Part shown: positions 6,903 to 14,986 of the stretch, piece after piece
Position numbering within the stretch: the stretch's first letter is position 1
Layout of the letters: each line of letters starts with the position of its first letter
Origin: an uncultured Phycisphaerales bacterium
Lineage (GTDB): Bacteria; Planctomycetota; Phycisphaerae; Phycisphaerales; UBA1924
Assembly: GCA_937879825.1 (NCBI GenBank)
Contig: CALFMQ010000479.1
Span: 1-18,612 of the forward strand
DNA length: 18,612 nt
Direction of reading: 5' to 3'
Program-made: the position numbers and the translations under genes
Notes under the pieces: generated by a model
Told to the model about the DNA's origin: nothing
The model's database searches: none
The model's input: the letters and a program-made list of their open reading frames with translations, nothing else

Positions 6903-8482
6903 ATATCCCCGGCGAACAACCCGGCAACTCCGCCTCGGACGATCGTTTCGGCCTGGACTTCACCATCCTCCAGGACATCGTCTCCGTCCTCCGCAGGCGC
7001 AAACTCATCATCGCCGCCGTCACCGTCGGCGTCGTACTCTCCGCATTCGCGGCGCTCTACTACCTCACAGAGCAATACCAGTCCGAGGCACGCCTGCTCG
7101 TGATCCTCGGGCGCGAGAACACCGAAGTCCCCCTCACCGTCGAGAAGGGCGATGTCTTCACGAGCGGTGTCCAGGAAGAGGAAGTCAACTCCTATGTCGA
7201 ACTGCTCAAGTCACCGATGGTCGTCGGCGAAGCAGTGGACCTCGTAGGAATCGATAAGTTCTCCTTCCCCCTCCCCGAACCGAAGACCTTCATCCAGAAG
7301 GTCAAGCACGCCGTCAAATGGACCTCGCGCGCCGCCAAGAAGGAAGTCCAGAACGCGCTGATCGCGCTGGACCTCAAGAAGCGCCTCACCGACCGCGAGA
7401 AGGTCGTCAAACTCGTTCAGGGCGCCCTCACCGTCGAGCGCGAGGGCTCCTCCAATGTCATCCGCGTGTCCCTCCGCCTCCCCTCCCAGTCGCTCTCGCA
7501 GGAAACGCTCGAGCAGATCCTCGCGCGATACTTCGTCCATCACATCGAACTGCGCCAATCCACCAGCATCCTCGAAGTGTTCAACACGCAGATGCAGGAC
7601 TACCGCCGCCTGATGGAAGAAGCGCAGGCCAACACCATCGACATCCGAAACGAGTGGGGGATCAGCGCCGCCGACACACAGCGCATCGACCTCTTGGCGC
7701 GAATCAGCGCACTGGAGTCCCAGGTCGACGAGCAGTCCAGCCAACTCGCGGCACGAACGCGCGAGCGCCAGACCACCCTCGCCGCGCTCCAGTCCGTGCC
7801 GAAAGACCTCGTCACCGCGCGCACCAGCGAGCCGAACCCGTCGGTCCTCTCCATCAAGCAGGCGATCATGGAGAAGCGCCTCGATCAGATCAACCTCACC
7901 GGACGCTACAAGACCGGCTTCCCGCTGCTCGACACGATCGAGACATCGATCCGCGAACTCAGCGATCTGCTCAACACCGAGAGCCCGAGGCGCGAGGGCG
8001 ATGTCGTCACCGTCCCGCACCCGTCGCGCCTGAGTCTCGAACAGAGTCTCCTCGACCTCGATGTCACGATCTCCGGCTTCGCAACGTCGATCGAGAAGAA
8101 GCGCGCCCAGATCCTCGGGCTCCACGGGATGCTCGACAAAGTCGATCAGGGTGGCGACCGCCTCCGCCTGGCCGAACTCGATCTCTCCGTCGCCGAGCAG
8201 CGCTATCTGGAGAACGCCAAGCGATTGACGCAGGCCCAGATATCGGAACAGTTCGACAAGATGCGCGTCGCCAACGTCCGGCAACTCAGCCCGCCGACAA
8301 CCGCGCCGGAGCCGGTATTCCCGAAAAAAATCCTGATACTCGGGATCTCCGTGCTCGGCGGCCTGATGCTCGGAGGCGGATTGGCGCTGGTTCTTGAATG
8401 GCTCGATGATACGATTCGTTCACCGCGAGACCTGCAGACCGCCGGTGTCCCGTATCTCGGTTCGTTCGCCGTTCGTAGGTAA
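6899..8482 (+). CDS. Wzz-family chain-length / polysaccharide co-polymerase protein (PCP-2-like, no kinase domain)
   Basis: A 527-residue inner-membrane protein. It has a short cytoplasmic N-terminus, TM1 at about 36-56 after LRRRK, and a large periplasmic part with Wzz core YQSEARLLVILGRENTEVPL and long helical, coiled-coil-prone stretches (about 220-470). A Pro-rich PPTTAPEPVFPKK motif precedes TM2 (about 478-500), which is followed by LEWLDDTIRSPRDLQTAGVP. The protein stops about 20 residues after the conserved VPYLG, where Wzc/ExoP-type proteins continue into a tyrosine kinase. The matching P-loop domain is encoded separately two genes upstream. The role known for the family is control of chain length and bridging to the Wza channel. 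The ATG at 6899 overlaps the wza-like stop; the same frame is open upstream, but that extension lies within the export gene and is not protein-like. Confidence 0.92.
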   Translation: MNIPGEQPGNSASDDRFGLDFTILQDIVSVLRRRKLIIAAVTVGVVLSAFAALYYLTEQYQSEARLLVILGRENTEVPLTVEKGDVFTSGVQEEEVNSYVELLKSPMVVGEAVDLVGIDKFSFPLPEPKTFIQKVKHAVKWTSRAAKKEVQNALIALDLKKRLTDREKVVKLVQGALTVEREGSSNVIRVSLRLPSQSLSQETLEQILARYFVHHIELRQSTSILEVFNTQMQDYRRLMEEAQANTIDIRNEWGISAADTQRIDLLARISALESQVDEQSSQLAARTRERQTTLAALQSVPKDLVTARTSEPNPSVLSIKQAIMEKRLDQINLTGRYKTGFPLLDTIETSIRELSDLLNTESPRREGDVVTVPHPSRLSLEQSLLDLDVTISGFATSIEKKRAQILGLHGMLDKVDQGGDRLRLAELDLSVAEQRYLENAKRLTQAQISEQFDKMRVANVRQLSPPTTAPEPVFPKKILILGISVLGGLMLGGGLALVLEWLDDTIRSPRDLQTAGVPYLGSFAVRR

Positions 8483-8501
8483 TCGTTGGCCGTATCGCGC
8501 G

Positions 8502-8509
8502 AAGGAGGG
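8502..8509 (+). promoter_or_regulatory. Ribosome binding site AAGGAGGG deciding the GTG start at 8517
   Basis: AAGGAGGG lies 7 bases before GTG at 8517, in the 34-base gap after the Wzz-like gene. The frame opens as far up as 8394, inside the Wzz-like gene, but only the 8517 start combines this site with a signal peptide at the N-terminus. ATG at 8529 is a weaker alternative. Confidence 0.75.
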
Positions 8510-8516
8510 TGGGATC

Positions 8517-11500
8517 GTGTGCCGCCGGATGGGGTATCGAACAACGCGACCGGGCGCGGTCCGCGGCGCGGTCCGCGGTGCGATCCGCGCCGCGATCGTC
8601 GCGCTGGCAATGCTCGCCCCGATCGTGGCGCCCGCACCATCGACCTCCGCCGCCACCCCCGTCCCGCCTGGACAGTGGGAGCCCATCGGCCCCCGTGCTG
8701 CAACCATCTTCTCGCTCGCCCGTGATCCCTCAAACAACGGGCGCCTCCTCGCAGGAACGCACTTCGGCGGCCTCTACCTGAGCACCGACGGCGGCCTCAC
8801 ATGGAGCCACCTCAACACGCCATTCTCCGACGACGGCGTCTTCGATGTCCGCTTCGCGCCCTCCGCGCCGCAGCGCATCTACGCCGGCACCGAGGGCCAC
8901 GGCATCTACCGGAGCACGGACAACGGCGCAACATGGCAGCAGATCAACCAAGGGCTGACGATCGACGCCGTGCGCTCACTCGCGATCGATCCCAATAACG
9001 CCCAGACCGTCCTCGCCGGCGGGTTCGAGGGGCTGTTCCGCTCAACCGACGCCGGCACCACATGGACCCCGGTCACCAATGCGCCCGATCCATTCCCCGT
9101 CGCCGCGATGGTGTTCGATCCCGTGGATGCGGGCGTTGTCTACGCAGCCACCCAAGGCGCGGGCATCTACCGAAGCCAGGACGCCGGGCAATCATGGTCG
9201 CAGTTCTCGATCGGGATCGGCGACCGCACCATGACATCCATCTCCTTCGATATGAACAACCCCGATCGCCTGCTCGCCTCCGCGACCGACGGCGTCTTCG
9301 CGCTGCTCCGGGGCAAATCGAAATGGCTCGACATCAGCGAAGGGCTCCCCGGTGGCGGCGCCGTCGGCGTCAACACCGTCGCGGGAGACAATCGCGTCTT
9401 CGCATCGAACGCACTCGGCGTCTTTGTCTGGCCGGACGTCTCCGGCGACTCCCGCAAAGAACCGCTCAACGCCGGCACCGAGGCGAGCCCGAAGAAGGGA
9501 CGCCTCTCAACCCGCCGGGGCGCCACCGCCGAACCGTCCCGATGGTCGCGCTGGTTCCGAGGCGGCGGCGCGCGATTCGTCGCCGCCGACACAACCGGAT
9601 CACTCATCCATGTCGCCACCACCTTCGACATGTTCAGCGTCACGGGAGACGCCGGCAAGACATTCTTCCCCGCCGACCGCGGCATGCAGAATCTCTTCTG
9701 CGGCGCCCTCGCGACCATGAGCGCCAAGGGCATCACCGGCATCTACGCCGGAACCGGCAACGACATCCGCGCCACCTCCGAACTCTACATCTCCAACGAT
9801 GCGCTCGACTGGGAGTCGCAGGCCAACACCATCGGCGCGGTTTTCGAACTCACACCCGATCCGTCCAACCCCGGAACGCTCTACGCGGGCACCGAAAACC
9901 TCGGCATCCTCCGCACAACCAACTTCGGCATGGACTGGGACCCACGCTCCGACGGCCTCGTCCCGCCGCGCATCGCCACGCTCGACCAGGGGCCCGCCGC
10001 CCGCCCGACCCTCTACGCCGGAACCAACGCCGGAGTCTTCGTGAGCCGCGACGAGGGCGCCAACTGGACGGGCCGATTCCAGAGCCAGAACCCCGCCACA
10101 ATCAACACGATCCGCGCCGACCAGGACTTCGTCGGATGGGTCTACTACGGCACCGCCGACGGACGCATCTTCCGCTCGCAGGACAACGGGCAGCAGTTCT
10201 TCCAGATCTGGTCCGCGCCCTCAGACGACCCCATCCAACAGATCGACATCGCGCCCTTCAACCTCATCTACTGCGTCGGTGCCAGCGGCGCGCTCTACGC
10301 GAGCGACAACCCCGGCCAGAACTTCTTCAGGCGCGGCGAGGCCGACATCCAGCACGATGTGCTCTGCATCGCCGCCGATCAGTCAAGACCCTGGATCGCA
10401 TTCGTCGGCACAAGATTCGGAGGCGTCTACCGCACCGGCTCGTCGGCGATCGATTGGGAGCAACGCTCCAACGGCATCGATACCGACGCGAGCGTCTTCG
10501 CCATCGCGGTTGATCGTGCCGACCCCGACACGATCTACGCCGGGTCGAGCGGCAAGATCTACAAGTCCACCGACGAAGGGCTCTCCTGGACCCCGCACAC
10601 CATTGCCGGCGCGGGCGAGTCGCCCGTCGTGCGACTCCGCGTCGATCCCCACGACCCGAACATCCTCTACGCCCAACTGATCGACGCCGGCAGCGCCGTG
10701 TCCAACGGCGTGAGCGTCGCGGGCGTGTACCGCTCAGACGACGCCGGCGCGACCTGGACACGCCTGGATGACGAGGGCACATTCGTCCCATCCAGCGGAG
10801 TCCTCCCGAGCGTCGATAAGCCCGGTGTGCTGTTCGTCGGATCAGAACTCCGGGGCGTCTTCACCAGCGACAATCACGGCGAAACATGGGAGCCATCCAA
10901 CGACGGCATGACCCCCATCGTCCTCGGCATCGCCGTCGCGCCGGATGACGATCAGATCGTCTACGCCGCAACCGTGGACAGCGGCGTGTTCCGTTCGGAC
11001 AACGCCGGCGAGAACTGGGAGAACATCGGCCTCCGCGACTTCGCCGTCTTCCACATCACGATCGATCCCTCCAACTCCTCGCGTCTGTGGGCCAGCACAT
11101 CCCTCGGCCCGATGCGCTCCGACGACGCCGGACAGACATGGGGGCTCACCATCCAGGAGAACCCCTATGTGTTCTCTGTCGCATCCGATCCGACCGACCG
11201 ATCCGTCGTGTTCGTGGGCGGCTTCGGGAGTCTCATGCGCTCCGACGACGCCGGGCAGACGTGGAATTTCGCCGAGGAGAACCTCCCGCACAAAGGCGTC
11301 AACGCCATCGCGATCGACCCCAACGACCGCACCGTCTACGCCGGGTTCGATGAGGGGGGCATCTTCCGCAGCGAGAACTCGGGGCGCTCGTGGAAGAGCG
11401 TGGGCGGCGACACCTTCAACGGCCTCCGAATCACAAGTCTCGCCATCGATACCGTCTCCGGCGATGTGTACGCGGGCGTCTGGGGCGGCATGCTCATGAG

Positions 11501-12473
11501 CACCGACCGGGGCGACACCTGGACCCCGATGTCGATCGGATTCGGTCAGGACTACCCGACCTCCATCGTCGTCCTCGATGTCGCCCCCGGCATCCCCATC
11601 CTCTATGTGAGCGTCGAGAACGAGCAGGGGCCCAAGGCCGATCCCGGCGCGCCGATCTACCGATCCCTCGACGGCGGCCACGCATGGGAACTCATCTCCG
11701 GCGGCATCCTCGAGAACGACGCCATCCGAGTCATCGCACCGACCAACGGCCCGCCCGGCGTCCTCTTCGCCGCAACGCAATCGTGCGTCTACCGATCGAT
11801 CGACTACGGCACAACATGGTCGCCCCGCACCCCCATCCCGGGCGCAACCATCCTCGATCTCTCCATCGATGACGGCTCCGCAAGCGGATTGTTCGCCGCC
11901 ACAGACATCGGAGTCTTCCGCTCCGATGACGCCGGCGCCACATGGTCCCCCGCGCCCATCGACCCCGGCTCACCCGCCACGCCGCAGGCGCAGCGTCTCG
12001 CGCCGGGCGCCGGCGCTGGCAGCGCCTACGCCGGCACCATCCTGCACGGGCTCTACGCAACGACCGACTCGGGCGCAACCTGGGACTTCGGCGTCTCCGA
12101 AGACCTCTCCGTTGTCGTCCCTTACGCCATCGCCGTCTCACCCACCGATCCGGATCGCATCGTCGCCGCGACCGGCTTCCAGGGCGTCGTAGGATCAGAC
12201 GACGGCGGCCGCACTTGGTCATTCCTGAATAACGACCTCGACGCCGTGCGAATGTTCACCATCACGCTCGATCCCCTGAACCCCGACACGATCTACGCGA
12301 CGAGCGACGGCGACGGCGTCTGGGTCAGCGACAACGCCGGCGCATCATGGTCCCCGCTCAACGACGGTCTCTTCCATCGATTTGTCACCGCCTTCACCAT
12401 CGACATCAACGATCACAACACCCTGTACGCGGGCACCGAAGGCGGCGGAGTCTTCAGGATGAGGCGCCGATGA
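8517..12473 (+). CDS. Giant secreted Asp-box (BNR / sortilin-VPS10-like) multi-propeller protein
   Basis: A 1318-residue protein. The N-terminus has an Arg-rich n-region (1-24), a hydrophobic h-region (about 25-39) and a likely signal peptidase site near STSAA|TP (about 46-47), so it is exported. From about residue 60 to the end it is built of blades of about 41-50 residues carrying Asp-boxes of the form S/T-x-D/N-x-G-x-x-W/F. I count 23, for example STDGGLTW, STDNGATW, SQDAGQSW, STDEGLSW, SDDAGQTW (twice), SENSGRSW, STDRGDTW and SDNAGASW. Strands reading IYAGT or VYAGV recur between them. This predicts several consecutive beta-propellers, as in VPS10/sortilin-type and photosystem-assembly-like repeat proteins. 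The sialidase catalytic set cannot be recognised, so enzyme activity is not implied. A basic, low-complexity insert lies at about 310-352. No C-terminal sorting motif, dockerin or transmembrane helix is seen; the chain ends GVFRMRRR. Its place between chain-length and polymerase genes suggests a polysaccharide-binding or surface scaffold role, which is inference. Confidence 0.9.
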   Translation: MCRRMGYRTTRPGAVRGAVRGAIRAAIVALAMLAPIVAPAPSTSAATPVPPGQWEPIGPRAATIFSLARDPSNNGRLLAGTHFGGLYLSTDGGLTWSHLNTPFSDDGVFDVRFAPSAPQRIYAGTEGHGIYRSTDNGATWQQINQGLTIDAVRSLAIDPNNAQTVLAGGFEGLFRSTDAGTTWTPVTNAPDPFPVAAMVFDPVDAGVVYAATQGAGIYRSQDAGQSWSQFSIGIGDRTMTSISFDMNNPDRLLASATDGVFALLRGKSKWLDISEGLPGGGAVGVNTVAGDNRVFASNALGVFVWPDVSGDSRKEPLNAGTEASPKKGRLSTRRGATAEPSRWSRWFRGGGARFVAADTTGSLIHVATTFDMFSVTGDAGKTFFPADRGMQNLFCGALATMSAKGITGIYAGTGNDIRATSELYISNDALDWESQANTIGAVFELTPDPSNPGTLYAGTENLGILRTTNFGMDWDPRSDGLVPPRIATLDQGPAARPTLYAGTNAGVFVSRDEGANWTGRFQSQNPATINTIRADQDFVGWVYYGTADGRIFRSQDNGQQFFQIWSAPSDDPIQQIDIAPFNLIYCVGASGALYASDNPGQNFFRRGEADIQHDVLCIAADQSRPWIAFVGTRFGGVYRTGSSAIDWEQRSNGIDTDASVFAIAVDRADPDTIYAGSSGKIYKSTDEGLSWTPHTIAGAGESPVVRLRVDPHDPNILYAQLIDAGSAVSNGVSVAGVYRSDDAGATWTRLDDEGTFVPSSGVLPSVDKPGVLFVGSELRGVFTSDNHGETWEPSNDGMTPIVLGIAVAPDDDQIVYAATVDSGVFRSDNAGENWENIGLRDFAVFHITIDPSNSSRLWASTSLGPMRSDDAGQTWGLTIQENPYVFSVASDPTDRSVVFVGGFGSLMRSDDAGQTWNFAEENLPHKGVNAIAIDPNDRTVYAGFDEGGIFRSENSGRSWKSVGGDTFNGLRITSLAIDTVSGDVYAGVWGGMLMSTDRGDTWTPMSIGFGQDYPTSIVVLDVAPGIPILYVSVENEQGPKADPGAPIYRSLDGGHAWELISGGILENDAIRVIAPTNGPPGVLFAATQSCVYRSIDYGTTWSPRTPIPGATILDLSIDDGSASGLFAATDIGVFRSDDAGATWSPAPIDPGSPATPQAQRLAPGAGAGSAYAGTILHGLYATTDSGATWDFGVSEDLSVVVPYAIAVSPTDPDRIVAATGFQGVVGSDDGGRTWSFLNNDLDAVRMFTITLDPLNPDTIYATSDGDGVWVSDNAGASWSPLNDGLFHRFVTAFTIDINDHNTLYAGTEGGGVFRMRRR
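8553..8600 (+). repeat. 12-base tandem repeat in the signal-peptide region
   Basis: Four 12-base units encode GAVR, GAVR, GAIR and AAIV. The first two units are identical, the third differs by two bases, and the fourth has diverged further. They form the charged n-region and the start of the hydrophobic core of the propeller protein signal peptide. Confidence 0.75.
8700..12465 (+). repeat. Array of Asp-box propeller blades
   Basis: The coding sequence is a long array of related blade units. Most are diverged, but neighbouring blades at 11112-11131 and 11235-11254 share an identical 20-base segment exactly 123 bases (41 codons) apart, both encoding MRSDDAG, pointing to a comparatively recent blade duplication or gene conversion. 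Twenty-three Asp-boxes are recognisable across the array. Confidence 0.75.
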
Positions 12474-12495
12474 TCCCGACCCGGGCCCATCGCGC

Positions 12496-14043
12496 ATGAG
12501 CCGCATCGGACGGACCCTCGCCGCCCCCTCCGGCCCCGTCGCGCTGGCCCTCGCGCTCGCGGTCGGCCTCGTCGCCGGGCTCGTGCTCGTGCTCATCGCG
12601 GCGCGCATGTCGCCCCTGGTGGCGCTCGGCGCCGCGATGGGCGTCGGCGGAACGCTCTGCCTGCTCAAGTACCCCCACTGGGGTCTTTACGCGCTGGCCT
12701 TCATCGTGCCCGCCGAGCGTTTCGGACGCATCAGCGACGACACAAGCAGCTTCTCGCTCTCGGTCACGCGCGCTCTCGGCTTCCTCATGTTCGCGATCCT
12801 CGTCACGCACCGCCTCACCGGCCGCAAAGGGTTCTTCATCAGCATGCCGCTCATGCTCTGGACCGCTTTCGTCGCCGTCGGCATCCTCACCCTGCTCCAC
12901 ACCTCCGACCTCATCCCCGGCGTCAAGATCGCCTCGGGATACGTCGGCAACATCCTCTTTCTCCTCATCATCACCAACCTCGCGCTCACCGACCGACCCG
13001 AAGAAACCAAGCGCCACGTCTACATGTGCATCGTGTCGTGGCTCCTGGCCTCCACGCTCATCGCGCTCTACTCGATCTACGACTGGCACCTCGGCAGCGG
13101 ACGCTCGGGCGGCATCCCGCTGGGAGATGTCGATCCGCAGGCCGGCGCCCAGCTCGCCCAATACCGCTGGACCACAATCTGGGAGGACCGCGCCGAACTC
13201 GAAACACTCGGCGGCTCTATCCGCCGGTCGATGGGCTCAACCTCCCACGCCGCCGTCTTCGGCATCAACCTCATCATGACCGTGCCCTTCTTCCTCTGGG
13301 TGATCCGCGTGTGCAAAACCCGATGGGTGCAACTCGCCTCGTGGGCAGCGCTCGGCGCCACGATGTACTGCGTCCTGCTCAGCAACACCCGCGCCGCCCT
13401 CCTCATGGCCGCCGGAACGCTCGGGCTCTGCGTCATCACCGGCCTCGTCCGCGTCACCATCTGGATGATCCTCGGCCTCATCGCCGCCGTCGCCGCGATC
13501 CCGCTCTTCGTGCCCGTCGACATCTTCGAACGAATCCTCGACTTCTCCAACTACACCGTCGGCAAATCCGAAGCCATGCGCATCCGAATCGAATACTGGT
13601 GGGCCGGCTACCGAGCCATCGCCGATCACTTCCTCCTCGGGTGCGGCCTGGCCAACGAGAAAGTCGGCCTCGAGTACCTCACCCATCCCATCGAGGGACG
13701 CTCCCACATGCACAACATGTACATCCAGTCCGCCATGGATGTCGGAGTCTTCGGCATGTGGCTCCTCTTCGCTTTCATGGCGTCGGTCGCACTCCGCTGC
13801 CAACGCGGGCGGGCAGCATTCCGTAAACTCAACGAAGCGCCCGAATACTGGATGATGACCGCCTCTCTTGTCCTCCTCATTTCTGTCTACGTCTACGCGC
13901 TGCAGGTCGATGTCTTTTACTTCCCGCTCAAGGGCTTCTGGCTCATCGCAGGACTCATCATCGTCATGACGCGCGTCGCACATCTCGAGTCCCGCTCCCG
14001 CGCCGCCTCGCCACCCGTGACGGAGGTCCGTTCCGATGAGTGA
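12496..14043 (+). CDS. O-antigen polymerase / ligase family membrane protein (Wzy/WaaL-like)
   Basis: A 515-residue polytopic inner-membrane protein with roughly ten to twelve hydrophobic segments, the first at about 13-35. The Wzy_C-type region includes SNTRAALLMAAGTLGLC, then a periplasmic-loop-like stretch beginning RIRIEYWWAGYRAIADHFLL with GCG, and the conserved HMHNMYIQSAMDVGVFGMW (H404, H406, N407), matching the HNxYL...G..G motif of O-antigen ligases and polymerases. In a Wzx-containing locus the most likely role is polymerisation of flipped repeat units in the periplasm; transfer to a lipid or protein acceptor is the alternative. The ATG at 12496 has no clear Shine-Dalgarno and follows the propeller gene by 22 bases. 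The last 8 bases overlap the GT2 gene. Confidence 0.9.
   Translation: MSRIGRTLAAPSGPVALALALAVGLVAGLVLVLIAARMSPLVALGAAMGVGGTLCLLKYPHWGLYALAFIVPAERFGRISDDTSSFSLSVTRALGFLMFAILVTHRLTGRKGFFISMPLMLWTAFVAVGILTLLHTSDLIPGVKIASGYVGNILFLLIITNLALTDRPEETKRHVYMCIVSWLLASTLIALYSIYDWHLGSGRSGGIPLGDVDPQAGAQLAQYRWTTIWEDRAELETLGGSIRRSMGSTSHAAVFGINLIMTVPFFLWVIRVCKTRWVQLASWAALGATMYCVLLSNTRAALLMAAGTLGLCVITGLVRVTIWMILGLIAAVAAIPLFVPVDIFERILDFSNYTVGKSEAMRIRIEYWWAGYRAIADHFLLGCGLANEKVGLEYLTHPIEGRSHMHNMYIQSAMDVGVFGMWLLFAFMASVALRCQRGRAAFRKLNEAPEYWMMTASLVLLISVYVYALQVDVFYFPLKGFWLIAGLIIVMTRVAHLESRSRAASPPVTEVRSDE
14022..14026 (+). promoter_or_regulatory. Ribosome binding site GGAGG for the GT2 gene
   Basis: GGAGG lies 9 bases before ATG at 14036, within the 3' end of the polymerase gene, supporting that start and its 8-base overlap. 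Confidence 0.65.
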
Positions 14044-14986
14044 GCCCAGCCGCGTCGATGCGGCCGTGATCATCGTGGGCGTCAACGCACGCCGTTTCGT
14101 CGCCCAATGCGTCGAGTCCGTCCGCGACGCCGACTGGGCCGGCTATTCCCACCATGTCATCTACTGCGACAACGGCTCTACCGACGGAACGCTCGAACTC
14201 CTTGCCTCCGAATACCCGTGGGTCGAGACCATCGCCAACGGCAAGAACCTCGGGTACTGCATCGCCGCCAATATCGGCGCCAAGCGCGCCGACGCCCGCT
14301 ACTTCATCTTCATCAACGACGACACCATCATCCAGGGCGATGCGCTCGCCCGACTCGTCCGCTACATGGACGACAACCCCGACGCCGCGACCGTCGGCAG
14401 CCGCCTCGTCTTCCCCGACGGCCGCGATCAATGGTCCGGACGACGCTTCCCCGACATCATGGCGTCGATCTTCTCACGCCGCGGATGGCTCGTGAAAGTC
14501 TTCCCCAACCTCGGCACCGTCCGCGACTACCTCTGCAAGGACGGCGTCGAGCGCGGCGAGCCCTTCGATGTCGATTGGGTCTCCGCCGCCGGGCACATCG
14601 TCCGACCCGAGCACTTCTGGGCGGTGGGGGGGTACGCCGAAGATTACTACTACTGGCACGAAATGGTCATCTGCCACCGCCTCAAGCAGAAGGGCTGGCG
14701 CGTTGTGCTCGATCCGAAGTCGGTCATCATCCACTACGAGGGTTTCGGCTCCGGCCCGCGCCCCTTCAAGAAACTCCGCTTCCATATCATCGACTTCCAC
14801 ATCGGTGCCTACCGCGCGTACAAAGAAGTCCACAACCTCCGCGCCTGGAGCCCGATCAGCATCTTCTGCGCCGTCGCGCTCACCGGGCGCGCCGCGCTCC
14901 TCCTCGTCATCGCCGCGGTAAAGTGCTCGTGGAACGCCATCCGACCCCCGCAACAGCCCGTGCCCGTCACACAGACCAACGCATGA
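14036..14986 (+). CDS. Glycosyltransferase family 2 (rhamnosyltransferase-like, GT-A fold)
   Basis: A 316-residue inverting GT2 enzyme. It starts with the nucleotide-binding strand AAVIIVGVNARRFVAQCVESV, then DNGSTDGT (45-52), NGKNLGYCIAANIG (68-81) and the metal-binding NDD at 94-96 in YFIFINDDT. The acceptor-side motif WVSAAGHIVRPEHFWAVGGY (181-200) is followed by YYWHEMVICHRLKQKGWRV, where the usual ED pair before the cysteine/arginine motif is replaced by HE with E209 retained. A hydrophobic C-terminal stretch (about 270-292) may anchor it to the inner membrane. It resembles rhamnosyltransferases of O-antigen clusters, and dTDP-rhamnose enzymes are encoded nearby, so rhamnose transfer is plausible but not proven. 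The stop overlaps the next ATG as ATGA. Confidence 0.91.
   Translation: MSEPSRVDAAVIIVGVNARRFVAQCVESVRDADWAGYSHHVIYCDNGSTDGTLELLASEYPWVETIANGKNLGYCIAANIGAKRADARYFIFINDDTIIQGDALARLVRYMDDNPDAATVGSRLVFPDGRDQWSGRRFPDIMASIFSRRGWLVKVFPNLGTVRDYLCKDGVERGEPFDVDWVSAAGHIVRPEHFWAVGGYAEDYYYWHEMVICHRLKQKGWRVVLDPKSVIIHYEGFGSGPRPFKKLRFHIIDFHIGAYRAYKEVHNLRAWSPISIFCAVALTGRAALLLVIAAVKCSWNAIRPPQQPVPVTQTNA

Noticed and set aside
8394..8516. N-terminal extension of the propeller protein into the Wzz-like gene
   Set aside because: It would hide the signal peptide, overlaps conserved Wzz codons, and the strong ribosome site points to GTG 8517.
8517..12473. Sialidase or other BNR-repeat glycoside hydrolase
   Set aside because: Asp-boxes alone are structural; no arginine triad or FRIP-type motif characteristic of sialidases is visible.
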